Shown here: piece by piece, positions 24,426 through 35,823 of the stretch
Layout of the letters: each line of letters begins with the position of its first letter
Numbering within the stretch: the stretch's first letter is position 1
Assembly: GCA_008360975.2 (NCBI GenBank)
Contig: CM039199.1
Span: 2,000,530-2,064,529, forward strand
Direction: 5' to 3'
DNA length: 64,000 nt
DNA from: Lichenostomus cassidix
Taxonomy: Eukaryota > Chordata > Aves > Passeriformes > Meliphagidae
Translations under genes and position numbers: made by a program
Notes under the pieces: generated by a model
The model's database searches: none
The model's input: the letters and a program-made list of their open reading frames with translations, nothing else
Told to the model about the DNA's origin: nothing

Positions 24426-26162
24426 TTTAGAAAAATCAATGCATTTGGTGATTTAAAAACCCACAAACTAAAAAGCAACACCAGCACTCTCCCCACTCAA
24501 AAAAGAATGTAAAACCCACAACCAGCTGTCCCAGAGTGGGCTCATCCCAGCAGAAGTCAGTCCAGGCTGTGCTGTGCTGAGTTTGAAGTCAGGAGCTTCT
24601 CTCCAGCACTTTCCTGTGATCAGCATTGCCTCCCTCTGCCTTTCCAAAGAGCTCTTGCATCACTTTGTGCTTCCCAGCTGGTGCAGCTGAGATTTTCAGG
24701 CTGTGATCAGTGTGCCTGGGATGGGACTGCTGGGCTGGAGGCTGCTGCCTCTGAGCTGCCTGACCCTTAAACAAGCAGTTGGGATAAATCTCTTTGCAAA
24801 CACTGGGCTCAGTGCTTTGTGGTTGGGTGGATCTGCACTAATGCAGGTGGAGGTGAATCCAAACCATCCTCTCCACCCCTGAGCTCCCTTACCCGGCAAT
24901 CATCTTTACCAAGCTTGCATTTCCATTTCACTGCAGTTTTCCCCATTTTCATTTTCCTTTTCCATCAGCTTTGCTCGGCGTTTTAAACCAAACAGTGCTG
25001 AGCAAAGAGAGTGACATTTGCTGTTCAGGGCTGGAGGCACAGAATGGATCTGCTGCATTTCCCAGGAATTGTGCTGCTGTGCCAGGGATGTGTGAAGGGT
25101 GAGGGAAAGCTGGGAGCTGCTTTCCCCTCCAAGAGCTGCTATCCAGGAGTCCTCATGTCACCGAAACTGCGGGAAAAACAAAAACCCTCCAACTACATTT
25201 TTAGTGTTAGAGAGTCAAGGCATTACTTTATTTTCTGGCCAGGATGTTGTTCTGGCCAGGATGTACCACAGAAATCATCTCATCCACACACAGCCTGGCT
25301 GTGCAGAGAGAATCATTCCATGATACATGATTTTACTAGATTTTTCAGGTATTTTATACAGTCAAAATACATAGAAATGCATTGGGTCAGTGTTCATTGG
25401 GCCAGAGCTGAGCAAACCCCCAGTATTCAGTTTCCCATTGGATCTGAATCTCCTCACCTCTGATGTTAATTAGATTTTTCATTCTCCAATTTTCCCATCA
25501 GTCCTTTCCTGCCCAGTTATCTTCAGCCCTGCTGGAGGTGCTCTGGGGTAGCTGTTTGTAGATAGCCACTGCTGGCTGCTGATGTTCTGCTGGGAGCTCT
25601 TTAGCTTTGGGTTCCTCCAGTCTGTTGATATGTTGAGTTCATCAGACCTCAGCTGGTAGAACAATGCCCTGGAAAGAAACCTAAAATTCCTTTTCCTGGG
25701 GTAAAGACAAACAGAACCCTTTGACTAAAGTTATACAAAATTTTTAAACTGGTGTATTTTCCAACACTCACAATAAATGCATTACTCAGCTCCTCCAGGT
25801 GCTCTCAGGGCTCTTTGGCTGCTCCCTCATTTCCCAGGGAATGGAGCTGCTCCAGCTGTCAATAACCATAACTCACAGCCCATGCTGGGGATGGAAATCA
25901 CTCACCTAAACTCTGCAGGAATATCCCTGAAATCCCCAGTGACACGAGGCTGCTGAGTTTTCCACATCCATTGCAGAGATGGATCAGGGAGCCCCAGGGG
26001 TGTGCAAACCCCACTGCTGATGGCATCACCCACCACAAGCTCCCTGCAGTGCCTGGGATGTAGAGCTGAGGAGGAGTTGGTGTTTAGGAGCTGCTGCGGG
26101 TTGGAAGGGAGCTGGGACCAGTGGGTGAGTTGTGGTTTCACTGGAGGTGTGAATGTGACTGA
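24426..26162. other. Unique intron sequence
   Basis: Nothing recognised beyond a TTTTCCATTTTC-like pyrimidine run around 24920-24965. Confidence 0.55.
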
Positions 26163-26380
26163 AAAATCACCCCAGAATCACCCCAGAATAACCCCAAAAT
26201 CACCCCAGCATCACCCCAGAATCACTCCAGAATCACTTCAGAATCACCCCAGAATCACTCCAGAATCACCCCAGAATCACCCCAGAATAACCCCAGAATA
26301 ACCCTAGAATCACTTCAGAATCACCCCAGAATCACTAAAGAATCACTCCAGAATCAGCCCAGGATCACCCCAAAATCAGC
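26163..26380. repeat. Minisatellite, 11-bp unit, about 20 copies
   Basis: Tandem array of AATCACCCCAG with point variants (AATAACCCCAG, AATCACTCCAG, AATCACTTCAG). The period is strictly 11 bp for most of the array and decays towards 26380. Confidence 0.95.
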
Positions 26381-27054
26381 CTGTGCTGCAGCAGGGGCTG
26401 TGGGTTGCTCCCCAGCTCAGCCTGACCTAACCATGGCATCAGCCTTTCCCTGCTCTGCTATTCCTGTTGTTCCTAGGAGCTGACAGGGCCTTGTGCTCTG
26501 TTCAGCCTGTCAGGGGAATTACTTCTCAGCTCAGCTTTGTGACAGGCCAGAGCTCCTTTGTGTGTTTGTCCCCAGACAGTGCAGGCTTGCAGCATCTTTG
26601 TTCCAGGCAGTGATTTGCTGAGGGAAATTTCTCTCCTGATTTCTGCAGTTTGACTTGAGTGTTTAGAGGTTAAAAGGGATGTTTCAGCTGTAAACAGAGA
26701 TTAAAAAGGATGTTTCAGCCATAAGCAGAGCCGGTTTGTTCTGGAGTGATGCTCACCTGAGCCCATCTTCACCTTTAAAAGTCAATTTATTGCTGTTTCT
26801 TTCATCTGATGCCACTTGGAGCAGCAAGTGTGGGAGCTGCAGGAGCATTTTGGTGTCAGCCAGGACAGAAATCTGTGCCCAAGTCCCACTTTGGCACCAA
26901 GCTCAGCCGCGGGGTGGTCAATCCTGATCCTTCAGCTCGCTGTACCCAGGGTTGTTGTGCCTGAGACAAAGAGAGTTTTGTTTACCTGTGAAATTTGCTC
27001 ATTGTGATTTTTATGCTCGGTGGAGGGGAAGAACACGCCTGAAAATCAGCTGCT

Positions 27055-27195
27055 TGGCTGCCCTTGAGAAACAAATATATTCATGTTAAAAACAGCAAAG
27101 TAAATAACACGTTCCCGTTAAGTGCCTGATAGTTATACATATTACAGCCCAGAGTAATTATCATTTAATTAGCACTCTGGCAACGGTGGAAGGAG
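27055..27195. promoter_or_regulatory. Candidate conserved non-coding element
   Basis: Repeat-free AT-rich sequence with AACACGTTCCCGTTAAGTG and GTAATTATCATTTAATTAGC, followed by CAACGGTGG. Kept CpGs together with TAAT cores are the only grounds for the call. Confidence 0.28.
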
Positions 27196-27627
27196 ATGGA
27201 GTTCGAGTGCAGTTATTGCTGAAGGGCTGTGTTCCTGGTGAGGAATTCCTGCATCCCTGGGAGTGTGAGCAGCACCAGGGAGCCAAACCCCCAGGGCAGC
27301 AGAGACCCCAAACCTGCAGGGTTCCATTGCTTTGGGCACCAGGAGTGAGGTGTTCCCACCTGCAAAGCAGTGGGAGTGGATTTAGGATTTGATTTGGGAT
27401 TATGAGCACGTGCAGTCTTGGACACCCAAACTCTGGTCACCAATTGAGGGTTTTCTTAGGGTAAATGTTTGGTCTCTGTTTTCTTTCCCTTTTTCTGCAC
27501 TTTATTTTGTTATCAGTCAGGTTCTAAGTGCCAAGTGTTAAAGAAATCAGTGTTACTCCTCTTTGAATGTTTTTATATTCAATGTAAGTATCTATTTCCT
27601 TTTGATCCCCCCTGATCTTTAGGGTTT

Positions 27628-27700
27628 GGAGTGGAAGGGTTGAAATTAGATGGTCTTTAAGGTCCCTTCCAACCCAAACTGTTGTGGGATTCTGTGAAAT
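27628..27700 (+). mobile_element. CR1 LINE terminal 3' remnant
   Basis: About 70 bp with GGTCTTTAAGGTCCCTTCCA, then ACCCAAACTGTTGTGGGATT and CTGTGAA. Only the terminal part of subfamily A is left. Confidence 0.78.
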
Positions 27701-27894
27701 CAAAGGCCAAGAAATCTTTCACCTTCACAGAGGTGAAATCCCAGCATCCCCGTGCTGTCACTGGGGGGTTTGATGTGGTGCAAATTCAAATCCTTAAATC
27801 CGGGATTTAAAAATCAGACTTTATTATCTTTCTGAGGAGCTGGAGATGGGTTTGAAGGTGCTGTGAGTGTTAAATCCCAGGATCTGCTGCAGAT

Positions 27895-28085
27895 CCCTCC
27901 CGTTCTGCTCCCAGCTGCCCAATGAGCTGATTCCAGCGGCTGCCAATTAGCACAAATGAGCTTTTAAACTACTTCTGGGGGCACTTTGAAGCCCCTCGCT
28001 GACTTTGCCCTGGGGAGTTGTTCGTCCCTGCCGTGGAATAAATAGGTCTGATTTGCATAGGCAAACACTGCCCTGGAAATGGAGA
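27895..28085. promoter_or_regulatory. Candidate regulatory block with an octamer site
   Basis: Non-repetitive sequence with CAGCGGCTGCCAATTAGC and AATAAATAGG, followed by a perfect POU octamer ATTTGCAT at 28051-28058. The octamer is a known POU-factor site. Whether it is used here is unknown. Confidence 0.3.
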
Positions 28086-30660
28086 ATTCCCGTGGGATTG
28101 AAACCCCCGGGGAGCTGCTGAGGAGGTGTTTGAGGCTGGGATTGAGGTGAGGAATGGTCCCTGCAGGGGATTAATAAAGGGGTGTGCTCTCCTTCCCTGC
28201 CCTGCTCTGGAGCAGCAGCTTTCCTGAGCAGGAATCCACCCGTGGGGACATCTGGATTTCCTCCCTCCTGGCTCAGATTAAAACTCCCAATTGCTCGCTT
28301 TGGGCAGAGTTTTCTCTGCAGTCGGTGACCATGTTTGGGCTGAGGAGAGAGCAGCAAACACCCTTCCCTGGTGGAGCTGGCAGGGCTGGCACAGGCTGGG
28401 CTGGATCCTTCCTGTGCAGGTGAATTGCAGCTGCAATTCCACATCTGCTCCGAGGGTCACACCTCTAGGGCAGCAGACACAGAGGGAAAATAAAACCAGC
28501 TTAACCAGGTGCTGAGCCTTCCTGCGTCCTCAGCTCTGCTAATCTGGGCTCCCTTTGTGTCCTGCCTTGATTTGCAGTGCCTTTCCAGGCAGGGAAAGTG
28601 TTTTTCTTGCATTTTTTATGCATTTTTCAGTGGCCCCCAGTATGAGCCAGTGCACAAATGAAAATCCTGCTCTGCTTTGTCTCCAAGCCTGAGACTCTGT
28701 GCTGCCTCTCCTGTGGGAGTGTCCCTAATAAATCAGTGAGTGATCACAATTATCCCCCCACTTCTGCCTTTGTGGATTAATGGGGCCCACCGAGGGTCAA
28801 AGCCTGGCAGGCAGATGTTGGCAGATGTGCTGCAGTGGCTTGGGGAAGGATCCCCTGAGCTCTGGGGAGGCACCTGGACACATCCCTGTGTGCCAGAGGG
28901 TCCCCAGGTGGGAAGCACAGGGTATCCCCCAGTGCCTCCAGCAAAGCTCTGCAATCACCAGGAAATCAACTCAACTTTTTGATCAATCAGCCATTTCCCA
29001 ATATCCCAAGGGACAATCCTGGCATTGCAATGATTTCCTCAATTTCTGAGCAGCACCAAGTCCCATTTGAAGGTCATTATCCAATTAACATTGGCTGAGG
29101 TGACTTTTCAGGGGTTTGTACTGTGGGACTCAGAGCTGCAGCCCCCAACTGCTGCTCCTGCTGGGACAGAGAGCACAGGACCAGCAGAGATGTCACCTGG
29201 GGTTATTTCTAGTGATGGAGAACAGCCCCAAACACCTTCTGTGGCTCATCCCAGCTCGTGGCTCTTGCTCTGGGTTGGTTTCTCCAGTCTGGTGCCTTTT
29301 GTGAGGTCCCAGCAGGGTGGATTTGGGAGCCAAAAGGGCTTTTGGCTTGATGAGCTCTGCTGTGGGAATGGGATCAGCCCTGATCCTTGGGCTGGACTTT
29401 GGCTTCAGGTGACAAAACACAGAGAGCTGGGGACAATTGCTCCCTGCACGTGGGAATTTTGGCAGCCTAGAGCAGCACATCTGTGTGGGAACTCCTGGGG
29501 ACGTGGAGGAGGTGTCCAAACACCTGGTGATCCTCAGTGCTGGGTCATCCTCGGGGTTTTGGAATGTACCAGGAAGGAAAATGCTGTCAGGCAGTGAGTG
29601 AGGCAGCAGTTTTCATCCTGGAGGAGAAGTTTTGCCATTGAGCTTGGACAGGGAAATAGAAATCAGAACACCAGGCAGTGTCTGAGCACAGGGTGAGCAC
29701 CAGCTTTGGATGCTGCTGGGGCTTGGCAGCAAGGCTGGGAAACAGCAAATCCTTGCTCAGAAGGTTGTTAACCACCTTTTCTCAGCAGAGACTGAGGGCT
29801 CTGGCATAGCAGTATCAGCAGAGAATTCAGCACTCCAAAGGAGAAAGCACTGAACTGATGGTTAAATGGTTTTTCTCTGGAGCATCCAGGTGTTAAACCC
29901 ACCTGACAGAAGAAAACAGAGGCACAAAACAGTTAAATGCTTTGCCTGAAGTCCCAGAGCAGGCAGAGAACAGTGACAAAGTCAAATGTGTCTTCAGCAA
30001 GGTCACAGGCACGGGTAGATGTAAGAGATATTTTAAAAAATACAGTTTTCACAGCCTCCTTGCCATTAAAAGTGTAAGTGGTATTAATCTCCAGTAAATT
30101 CAGCAAAGCCATTCAATCCAACGCCTCTTTTATGTGATATCTCTTATTTTTAATTTGTTTCACAGGTTCTGTGGTACTTAGCAACAGCAGGGAAATAAAC
30201 CCATTGGAAACAGACAATTAACCAGGGGCACTGGGGGCAGGGAAACCAGAATTGTTCAAGAAACAGCTTTTGCAGATTCCACCCCGGGGATGAGATTAGG
30301 GAAGGGACGCTGCTGGGGGCTAAGATGCCATTCCTTCATGGATATTTGATTCCTTTCCTGGGAAACACATCCAGCTGTCTGTGCTCCAGCCAGTGAAGGG
30401 AGCTGGGAGTGTAGCTCTTCCCAATTCCTGCTCTGCACTGAGATATCCCACAGTGGAGGCAGAAGGAATGGGTGATTCCCCTTTGGAGATGTGTCCTGTG
30501 TGTGGCACTGGATTTTGGGCTTTGGCCATCAGGCTCCTGCCCTGGGCAGTGCCAGCAGCCACCTCCCCCTGGGCTTGGACACTTCCTGCAGGAATCCATG
30601 CTCTGAGGTCACTTCCAGAGCAAAACCCACTCCATGGAATGGACCCTGCCTGCCTGGGGG
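28086..30660. other. Unique intron sequence
   Basis: GC-rich and AT-rich patches alternate. The stretch 30030-30200 is AT-rich and repeat-free. No exon or mobile element recognised. Confidence 0.55.
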
Positions 30661-30788
30661 GTTTGGGGCTGGCAGGAGCTGGGAGGGGCTGAGGAAGGGC
30701 TGGGATGGGAACACCATGAGTTTGGGGTTGGCAGGAGCTGGGATGGGGTAAGGAAGGCTGGGATGGGAGCACCATGAGTTTGGGGTTG
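30661..30788. repeat. Tandem duplication, about 59-bp unit, two copies plus a partial
   Basis: Unit 1 (30661-30719) and unit 2 (30720-30777) both start GTTTGGGG and end ACCATGA. A third copy stops after 11 bp. The sequence is G-rich on the + strand. Confidence 0.88.
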
Positions 30789-31844
30789 TGCCTGAGGAGC
30801 TCGAGGGGAGAAGGCTGAGAGGGCCAGGGCCAGGCAGGAGGGTTCTGCCTCATCCTCCTCCTCTCTGTGTCCCCAGGTGTCTCCCAGCCCTCTCTGAGCA
30901 CAGGGAGGGGATGAAGCTGAGGCAGACCTTGGACATGGCTAGCTTTGTCCTCTCTGCTTTGCTCTGCCCCATTTCCCTATGCAGGGACTTCTCCCATCCT
31001 GGTGCAATCCCATGCCACGGAATCCCAGGGCTCAGTGCCAGCTCCAGGCCCTGCCTGAGCTCTCCCATCCCAACCCCATCCCTCCAGGCTCTGCAGGGCA
31101 GTTCCCAAGGCAGTGGATGTCCATGAGCCAAGTGCCACTGCAGACCAGACCTGCTGCTTTCCAGTGGCTTCTGAATGCCTCCAGTTCCTCTCCTCCTCCA
31201 TTTCTCTGCCCCAAGCCCAGAGCAGAGGTTTGCCCTGTGGCTTTGCAGAAGGGTTGGCCCTGAGGACAGGATAGCACCTGGGGATGGTGGCAGCTCTAGG
31301 GTGGCCTGGGACACCCAGCAGGGACACTCAGCAGGGACACTGCCCCCCAGCCACCCCAGAGCCATCCTGCTGTGTCAGACTGGGCCCAGCATGGTGCTGC
31401 AGTGGGCTGGAGAGCTCCATCCTGGGATCCCTAATTCCCAGGACACAGCTGGCTGCCAGTGGAGCAGAGGGTTTGGCATGGATTCTGTCCCCCAGGGATC
31501 TGCCCTGGGACAAGCTCTGGCTGTCCCTGTTTGATCAATCAATCCTTAATGCCACATCCTTGGATTCACTTTCCACACAAATGTTCCCTTGTAACCTGAG
31601 TTACTCACCCCAGACTTTCACATTTATTTATTTATTCTCTGAGCTCAGAGGGGACAGCACTGACAGTGGTTTCTTTTGCAAGCAGGTCCTTAATCTGGCC
31701 TCTGACCAAGAGAAAATCCAGTGGTTTGTCATGGAGTGTCACCTGAAAATAAAGGTGCTGCTCTCCCCTTCCCTGCTGCCATCAGGCACATCACTGATGG
31801 GCCACTAATTAAAGCCACAGGCTGGAATTTGGTAATTTACCTGT

Positions 31845-32070
31845 CAGACTGGCAGAGGGCAAGGATAGATGGGATATTGGGAATAAATCCTTCCCTGGGA
31901 GGGTGCTGAGGCCCTGGCACAGGTTATTCCATGGATTCCCCACCCCTGGCAGTGTCCAAGGCCAGGTTGGATGGGGTTTGGAGTGAAAGGTGTCCCTGTC
32001 CATGGCAACGGGTGGAATGGGATGAGCTTTAAGGTCTTTCCAACCCAACCCATCCCATGATTCTAAGATG
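31845..32070 (+). mobile_element. CR1 LINE 3' fragment, subfamily A, diverged
   Basis: It contains AGACTGGCAGAGGGCAAGGA, GATGGGATATTGGGAATAAA, CTGAGGCCCTGGCACAGGTT, CAGTGTCCAAGGCCAGGTTG and AGCTTTAAGGTCTTTCCAAC, and ends CATGATTCTAAG. Small internal deletions make it shorter than the 24105 copy. Confidence 0.88.
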
Positions 32071-32151
32071 TTTGGATTCAGTGTGTTAAATGAGGAATGG
32101 CAAGGTTGGGAGAGGGACAAAGAACTTCTTCCTGGGCAGGTAAAGGATGTC

Positions 32152-32179
32152 CTAAATATCCCAAATATCCCAAATGTGG
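32152..32179. repeat. Short tandem repeat, 9-bp unit AAATATCCC, three copies
   Basis: Three adjacent AAATATCCC units followed by AAATGTGGG, just downstream of a CR1 fragment. A minor local duplication. Confidence 0.8.
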
Positions 32180-32764
32180 GGCAGTGCCTCGGAGTGGGGA
32201 AGGTGAGCAGCTCCATGATCCAAGTTCAGTAAAACCAGCAGCAGTTTCACAGCAATTGGACACCCTGGAAGTTCTTCCAGTCTCTTCTCAGCCTTTTGCA
32301 GTCGATGGTAAAACCACTAATTATTTTTTTAATATCTATTTTCTACATATTTTATAACCCGCTCTTTAGTATAAAATTGGAAACCAAATCCAATTGTGGG
32401 GGAAAATTAATTTCCTTGAATTGAAGAAGCAATCTCCTTGAGACTTTTTAATCATTAGATGATAACTGTGAGCTAAAGAAAGGAAGACCATTAAAGTAAC
32501 TTAATAGAGCAGGATAAACGTTTTTCCCTGTATCTCCTTCATCTTTATTTAGAGATCCACGAGGAGGATATTTCATAAAAGCTGCTCTTCTTGACCTTTC
32601 TTCACTTGTTCTATAGAGGAACCAACCAAAATGATGGCAAGGAAGTAACACTGTGGAGTTCTGGATACAAACCCAACACTTCTGCTCAACATCCCTTCCT
32701 TCCTGCCACATTCTGCTTTTCCTTTCTCATTAAAGGGAGAATAGCTATCGGGACAAATAAAAAT

Positions 32765-32965
32765 GCATTCAGCTGAGCTGGGTGATTTTTAAAAACAAGC
32801 TGTGTTAATGCTTTTAATTAAGGGCCAGAGGAACAAGAGGCTTTATCAGCTCTTTGTCTGCAGGCCATTATTTCGTTGGGGATGAGCAATCCTTTATTGT
32901 CAGCGTCCACCTTGCTGAAGGATTTACCACCAAATCAAATGGTGTTTTTATTTAAATTGTTGAGC
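32765..32965. promoter_or_regulatory. Candidate conserved non-coding element
   Basis: This is a repeat-free, AT-rich block with homeodomain-like TAAT cores (TTTTAATTAAGG) and several CpGs kept in AT-rich context (TATTTCGTTGG, GTCAGCGTCC, TGAGCGCTGC). That texture is typical of deeply conserved developmental enhancers. The neighbourhood of GALNT17 and AUTS2 is known to be rich in conserved non-coding DNA. Conservation itself is not visible here. Confidence 0.35.
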
Positions 32966-33221
32966 GCTGCTTGATTCCTCATTTATTTCATGTGGAGGCA
33001 TTGTTACAGAGAACGGAGCACTTAATGGGCATTGCTTGAGGGACCAGGAGTGATGCTCTGGGAGCTCCCTGGGCTCCTGGGCTGGAACAGGGTGTGCAGC
33101 AGAGTGGGGAAGAGGAAAGCTTGAAGGTGAAGTTGCTAAATCCCAGTTAAGCTGTTTCCAGGAGAGTTTGGGGAAGGATTTGTGGCTCTGTGCTTTATAA
33201 TGTGAAGTCACGTTGCAAAGT

Positions 33222-33438
33222 GTTGGGGAGAAATGCTTCCCTGGGAGGATGGGGAAGGGCTGGGATGGAATTCCCAGAGAAGCTGTGGCTGCCCCTGGAT
33301 CCCTGCCAGTGTCCAAGGCCAGGCTGGACAGGGCTTGGAGCAGCCTGGGACAGTGGAAGGTGTCCCTGCTCATGGCAGGGGGTGCAACAAAATGGGTTTT
33401 AAAGTCCCTTCCACCCCAAGCCATTCTGGGATTTATAA
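33222..33438 (+). mobile_element. CR1 LINE 3' fragment, subfamily A, 2.3 kb upstream of the exon
   Basis: Reads GAAATGCTTCCCTGGGAGGA, CTGGGATGGAATTCCCAGAG, CTGTGGCTGCCCCTGGATCC and CAGCCTGGGACAGTGGAAGG, and ends CCCCAAGCCATTCTGGGATT. Its 33262-33385 part is closely complementary to 39180-39300 on the other side of the coding exon. Confidence 0.9.
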
Positions 33439-35668
33439 ATAACAGTGAAAGAAGCTTTTTCAGGGTGCACCTCCTGCTCATAGCTCCTGAGCTGCTTCCA
33501 GTTCAGAAAACCTCATTTACCCAGCTGGGAGTTCCCAGAGATCCACATTTGGGTCCAAAATGCAGTTTCCTTCATCTGAAGCTTTCACCTGGATTCTTTT
33601 TCTGGCTTTTACCTCTTCTCTGAGTACCTTTAGCAGGTTTTGACTGGAGAAGTCAGAGGTTTGCACACCTATTCCCAGTGGAGGAGAGGAACTGAGTTGT
33701 TCATAGTCTGCATAAAACCAGAGCAATTTACCCTTCTCTTAAATTCCAGGAGGAAATCCGGGATAATGGAACGATTAGATTTGGCATCTGTAAGGTGGTT
33801 ATCATTTCAGAAGGAATTGTTTCTGTTAATGGCAGTTAACTTGCCACAAATAAAGCAAGAGAATTGAAATCTTAAGTACCAGAGTGGCAGCAAACCATGA
33901 AACATTATCCTGCTCCGTGGAAGGAAGGCTGAGCCAGCTGTCAGGGAAGAAATCTGTTGGAAAAACCCTCTGATGGATTCCACTTGGAACTAATTTAACG
34001 TGGCAGCAGCATCCAGCTCTTCTACTTTCTATTAGAAATATTAAAATGTCTATAAATAATAATAGTAAAGTGGGCAGAACTTCTCATCCAAGGAGCTCAT
34101 GGTTTTCACCAAGATGAGTTTGACTGCTGTTGGTGGAGCTGAGCTGTGAAATCCTTGGAATTACTGAGCCCTTGGGGAGCTCAGCAGCTCCTGGGGCAGA
34201 TTTGGGCATTGGGTGAGGTGTGGGTGGAAAGCTGGGGCATGGAGCTGTCTGTGAGTCAGGGCTGGGTGAATCCAGGGCTGGGTGAATCCAGGGCTGGGTG
34301 AATCCAGGGCTCTTCTGGCCAAACCTGTTTGGTCCAGCCCTGAATGCTCCACAGCATGGTCAGAGCCTGGAATGGGCTTGGAGCCACGATTTGGGGGCTG
34401 CTGGTAAACCACAGGACTCTGTTAACCCATTCCTGCTTCCAGAGCAGCTTCACCCTGGAGAACAGGCATTCCTCAGTGGTGTGGGATTTCCCTGGGCTGG
34501 CAGAGGTAAGGGCTTTCCCATCCCCCTGCTCAGAGCTCAGGGTGGGCAGGGCAGTCCTGGAATTCCCAAAAAATCAGACTGTCAGTACCTTGCTGTAAAA
34601 TTCACTGGCACCTCCCTGCTGGACCGAGTGCATCCCTGTTTTTTTTTTTATCTACTGCATGGATTCAAAGAGCAGCAGTGAAATGGGAGAATGCTTTTTC
34701 TATTCCTGTGTGAGCCCAGGGAGTGTGCCAGGGGGTGAACTCTGCCCACACCATGACAGCAGCAGCTGAGAGTATCCCTGAGCAGAACCACTCGGGTTTG
34801 TTCAGTGCTGGCTAAAGGGGGATTTGATGGAGAGGGTCAGCAGTGTTAAACACTCCAAAAATCCTGTGAAATGTGATCTCAGAGTGTGAGAGTCAGAGCT
34901 GCATCCTCATCTCAGGGCAGCTGTCTCAGCTGCAGAGCTGGGCCAGGGGTTTGCAAGTAATGAGGGTCATTAGTAAACACAACCATCTCTAATGGCCTTA
35001 AATTGCACAGTTATGACAAATTAACCCCTGGCATGTGTTTTCCCTCCCACTATTCCATTGATGCCCCCAGTTTTCTCTGCTGTTTCCCTGCCCAGCCCCT
35101 GTTCCTGGCTGCTCCAGCAGTGTGAGCTGGAGGCACGAGGTGCAGGATGGATGTGACAATTGATCTCCAACCCAGAGCCCTGTCAGTGCTGGGGAGCTGG
35201 GAAATCACCCCACAGATGGTGCTGCAAACAGTTCTTAAAGGATTTGCTGCTGCAAATCCGCAGTGAGCTTGTTGTTGATGCTGATGGCTCCTTTGGGATT
35301 CCAACTGGAAACCTTTCATGGATACCCTGGAAAGTAGATTCTGTCCTGAAGTCCACAGCCATGCTGGAAATGAGAGAAAGGAAAGGTCATTATTGTATTT
35401 CCTTCACCCAAAGAAGTTGGTGAACAGACACCTCGAGGTATTTCCAGCTAAGCCAAGGCCAGAGAGCTCCTCCATGATTTAACCCCAGGAAAACCATTCC
35501 CCAGTCTGCACACACTGAAATGAGCTTGGAGTTTGGACAGTTGCATTGCAGTGGTAAAATAACACCTCCAAAGGCACATTGCCATGAAACCTTTGGGATG
35601 AGCAGTGGTGGGAAGCAGCTGAGCCCAGCAGGAATTACCCAATGGCCCATGGAGGATCAGAAATGTCC
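33439..35668. other. Unique intron sequence immediately upstream of the exon
   Basis: Apart from the 16-bp tandem repeat at 34261, no repeat was seen. The part at 33755-34070 is AT-rich and complex. Confidence 0.55.
34261..34312. repeat. Short tandem repeat, 16-bp unit, three copies
   Basis: Three perfect copies of GCTGGGTGAATCCAGG, then GCTCTTC where the pattern breaks. It lies 1.4 kb upstream of the coding exon. Confidence 0.88.
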
Positions 35669-35699
35669 CTGACTGCACTGCTGTGTCTCTCCTGTGCAG
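35669..35699 (+). other. GALNT17: Splice acceptor of the GALNT17 exon (branch region, pyrimidine tract, AG)
   Basis: A pyrimidine-rich stretch ends in CTCTCCTGTGCAG, with the AG at 35698-35699. A CTGAC-like branch-point candidate sits at about 35669-35673, roughly 27 nt upstream, which is within the normal range. The acceptor leaves a single base (G) before the first full codon, consistent with a preceding exon that ends two bases into an Arg codon. The branch point is inferred; the AG is supported by the protein match that begins right after it. Confidence 0.88.
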
Positions 35700-35817
35700 G
35701 ACCCCAGCCATGATCGGCTGCTCCTTCGTGGTGAACAGGAAGTTCTTCGGGGAGATTGGGCTGCTGGACCCTGGCATGGACGTGTATGGAGGGGAGAACA
35801 TCGAGCTGGGCATCAAG
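35700..35817 (+). CDS. GALNT17: Internal coding exon of GALNT17 (polypeptide GalNAc-transferase-like protein 17), catalytic subdomain B
   Basis: This 118-bp exon starts with the last base of a split codon and then has 39 full codons, ending in phase 0. The peptide runs from TPAMIGCSFVV to GGENIELGIK. Family knowledge: GALNTs are Golgi type II membrane proteins that transfer GalNAc from UDP-GalNAc to Ser/Thr, starting mucin-type O-glycans, with a catalytic domain (subdomains A and B) followed by a ricin-type lectin domain. This exon lies in subdomain B and carries the Gal/GalNAc-T signature as VYGGENIELG. A Tyr replaces the usual Trp of WGGEN, and IGC replaces the AGG of active family members. 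Both are seen in the GALNT8/9/17/18 group, in which activity is weak or disputed. The words VVNRKFFGEIGLL and GENIELGIK match my memory of vertebrate GALNT17 better than GALNT9 or GALNT18. Third codon positions are G or C in 34 of 39 codons, unlike the flanks. The frame is intact. The first exon, the lectin domain and the stop codon lie outside the window. Confidence 0.93.
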
Positions 35818-35823
35818 GTCAGT
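35818..35823 (+). other. GALNT17: Splice donor of the GALNT17 exon (GTCAGT)
   Basis: The exon ends AAG and is followed by GTCAGT, a near-consensus U1 site. The family protein continues with Val-Trp in the next exon, so the frame break at Lys agrees with this donor. If the intron were retained, the frame would read about 21 further codons and stop with TGA at 35881-35883, inside the catalytic domain. Confidence 0.9.

Larger units (their letters stand above)
1..35699 (+). other. GALNT17: Upstream intron of GALNT17 (partial)
   Basis: About 35.7 kb without any exon I can recognise on either strand. Its content is CR1 fragments, minisatellites and unique sequence, listed separately. That it is intron rather than intergenic DNA follows from the internal, in-frame nature of the exon that ends it. 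The preceding exon of the gene was looked for and not seen, so it probably lies before position 1. Small unknown non-coding RNAs or regulatory elements cannot be excluded. Confidence 0.85.

Noticed and set aside
23654..24496. 280-codon open frame on the - strand, with a 229-codon frame on the + strand
   Set aside because: Both span the CR1 fragment at 24105-24425 and translate non-coding CR1 3' sequence.
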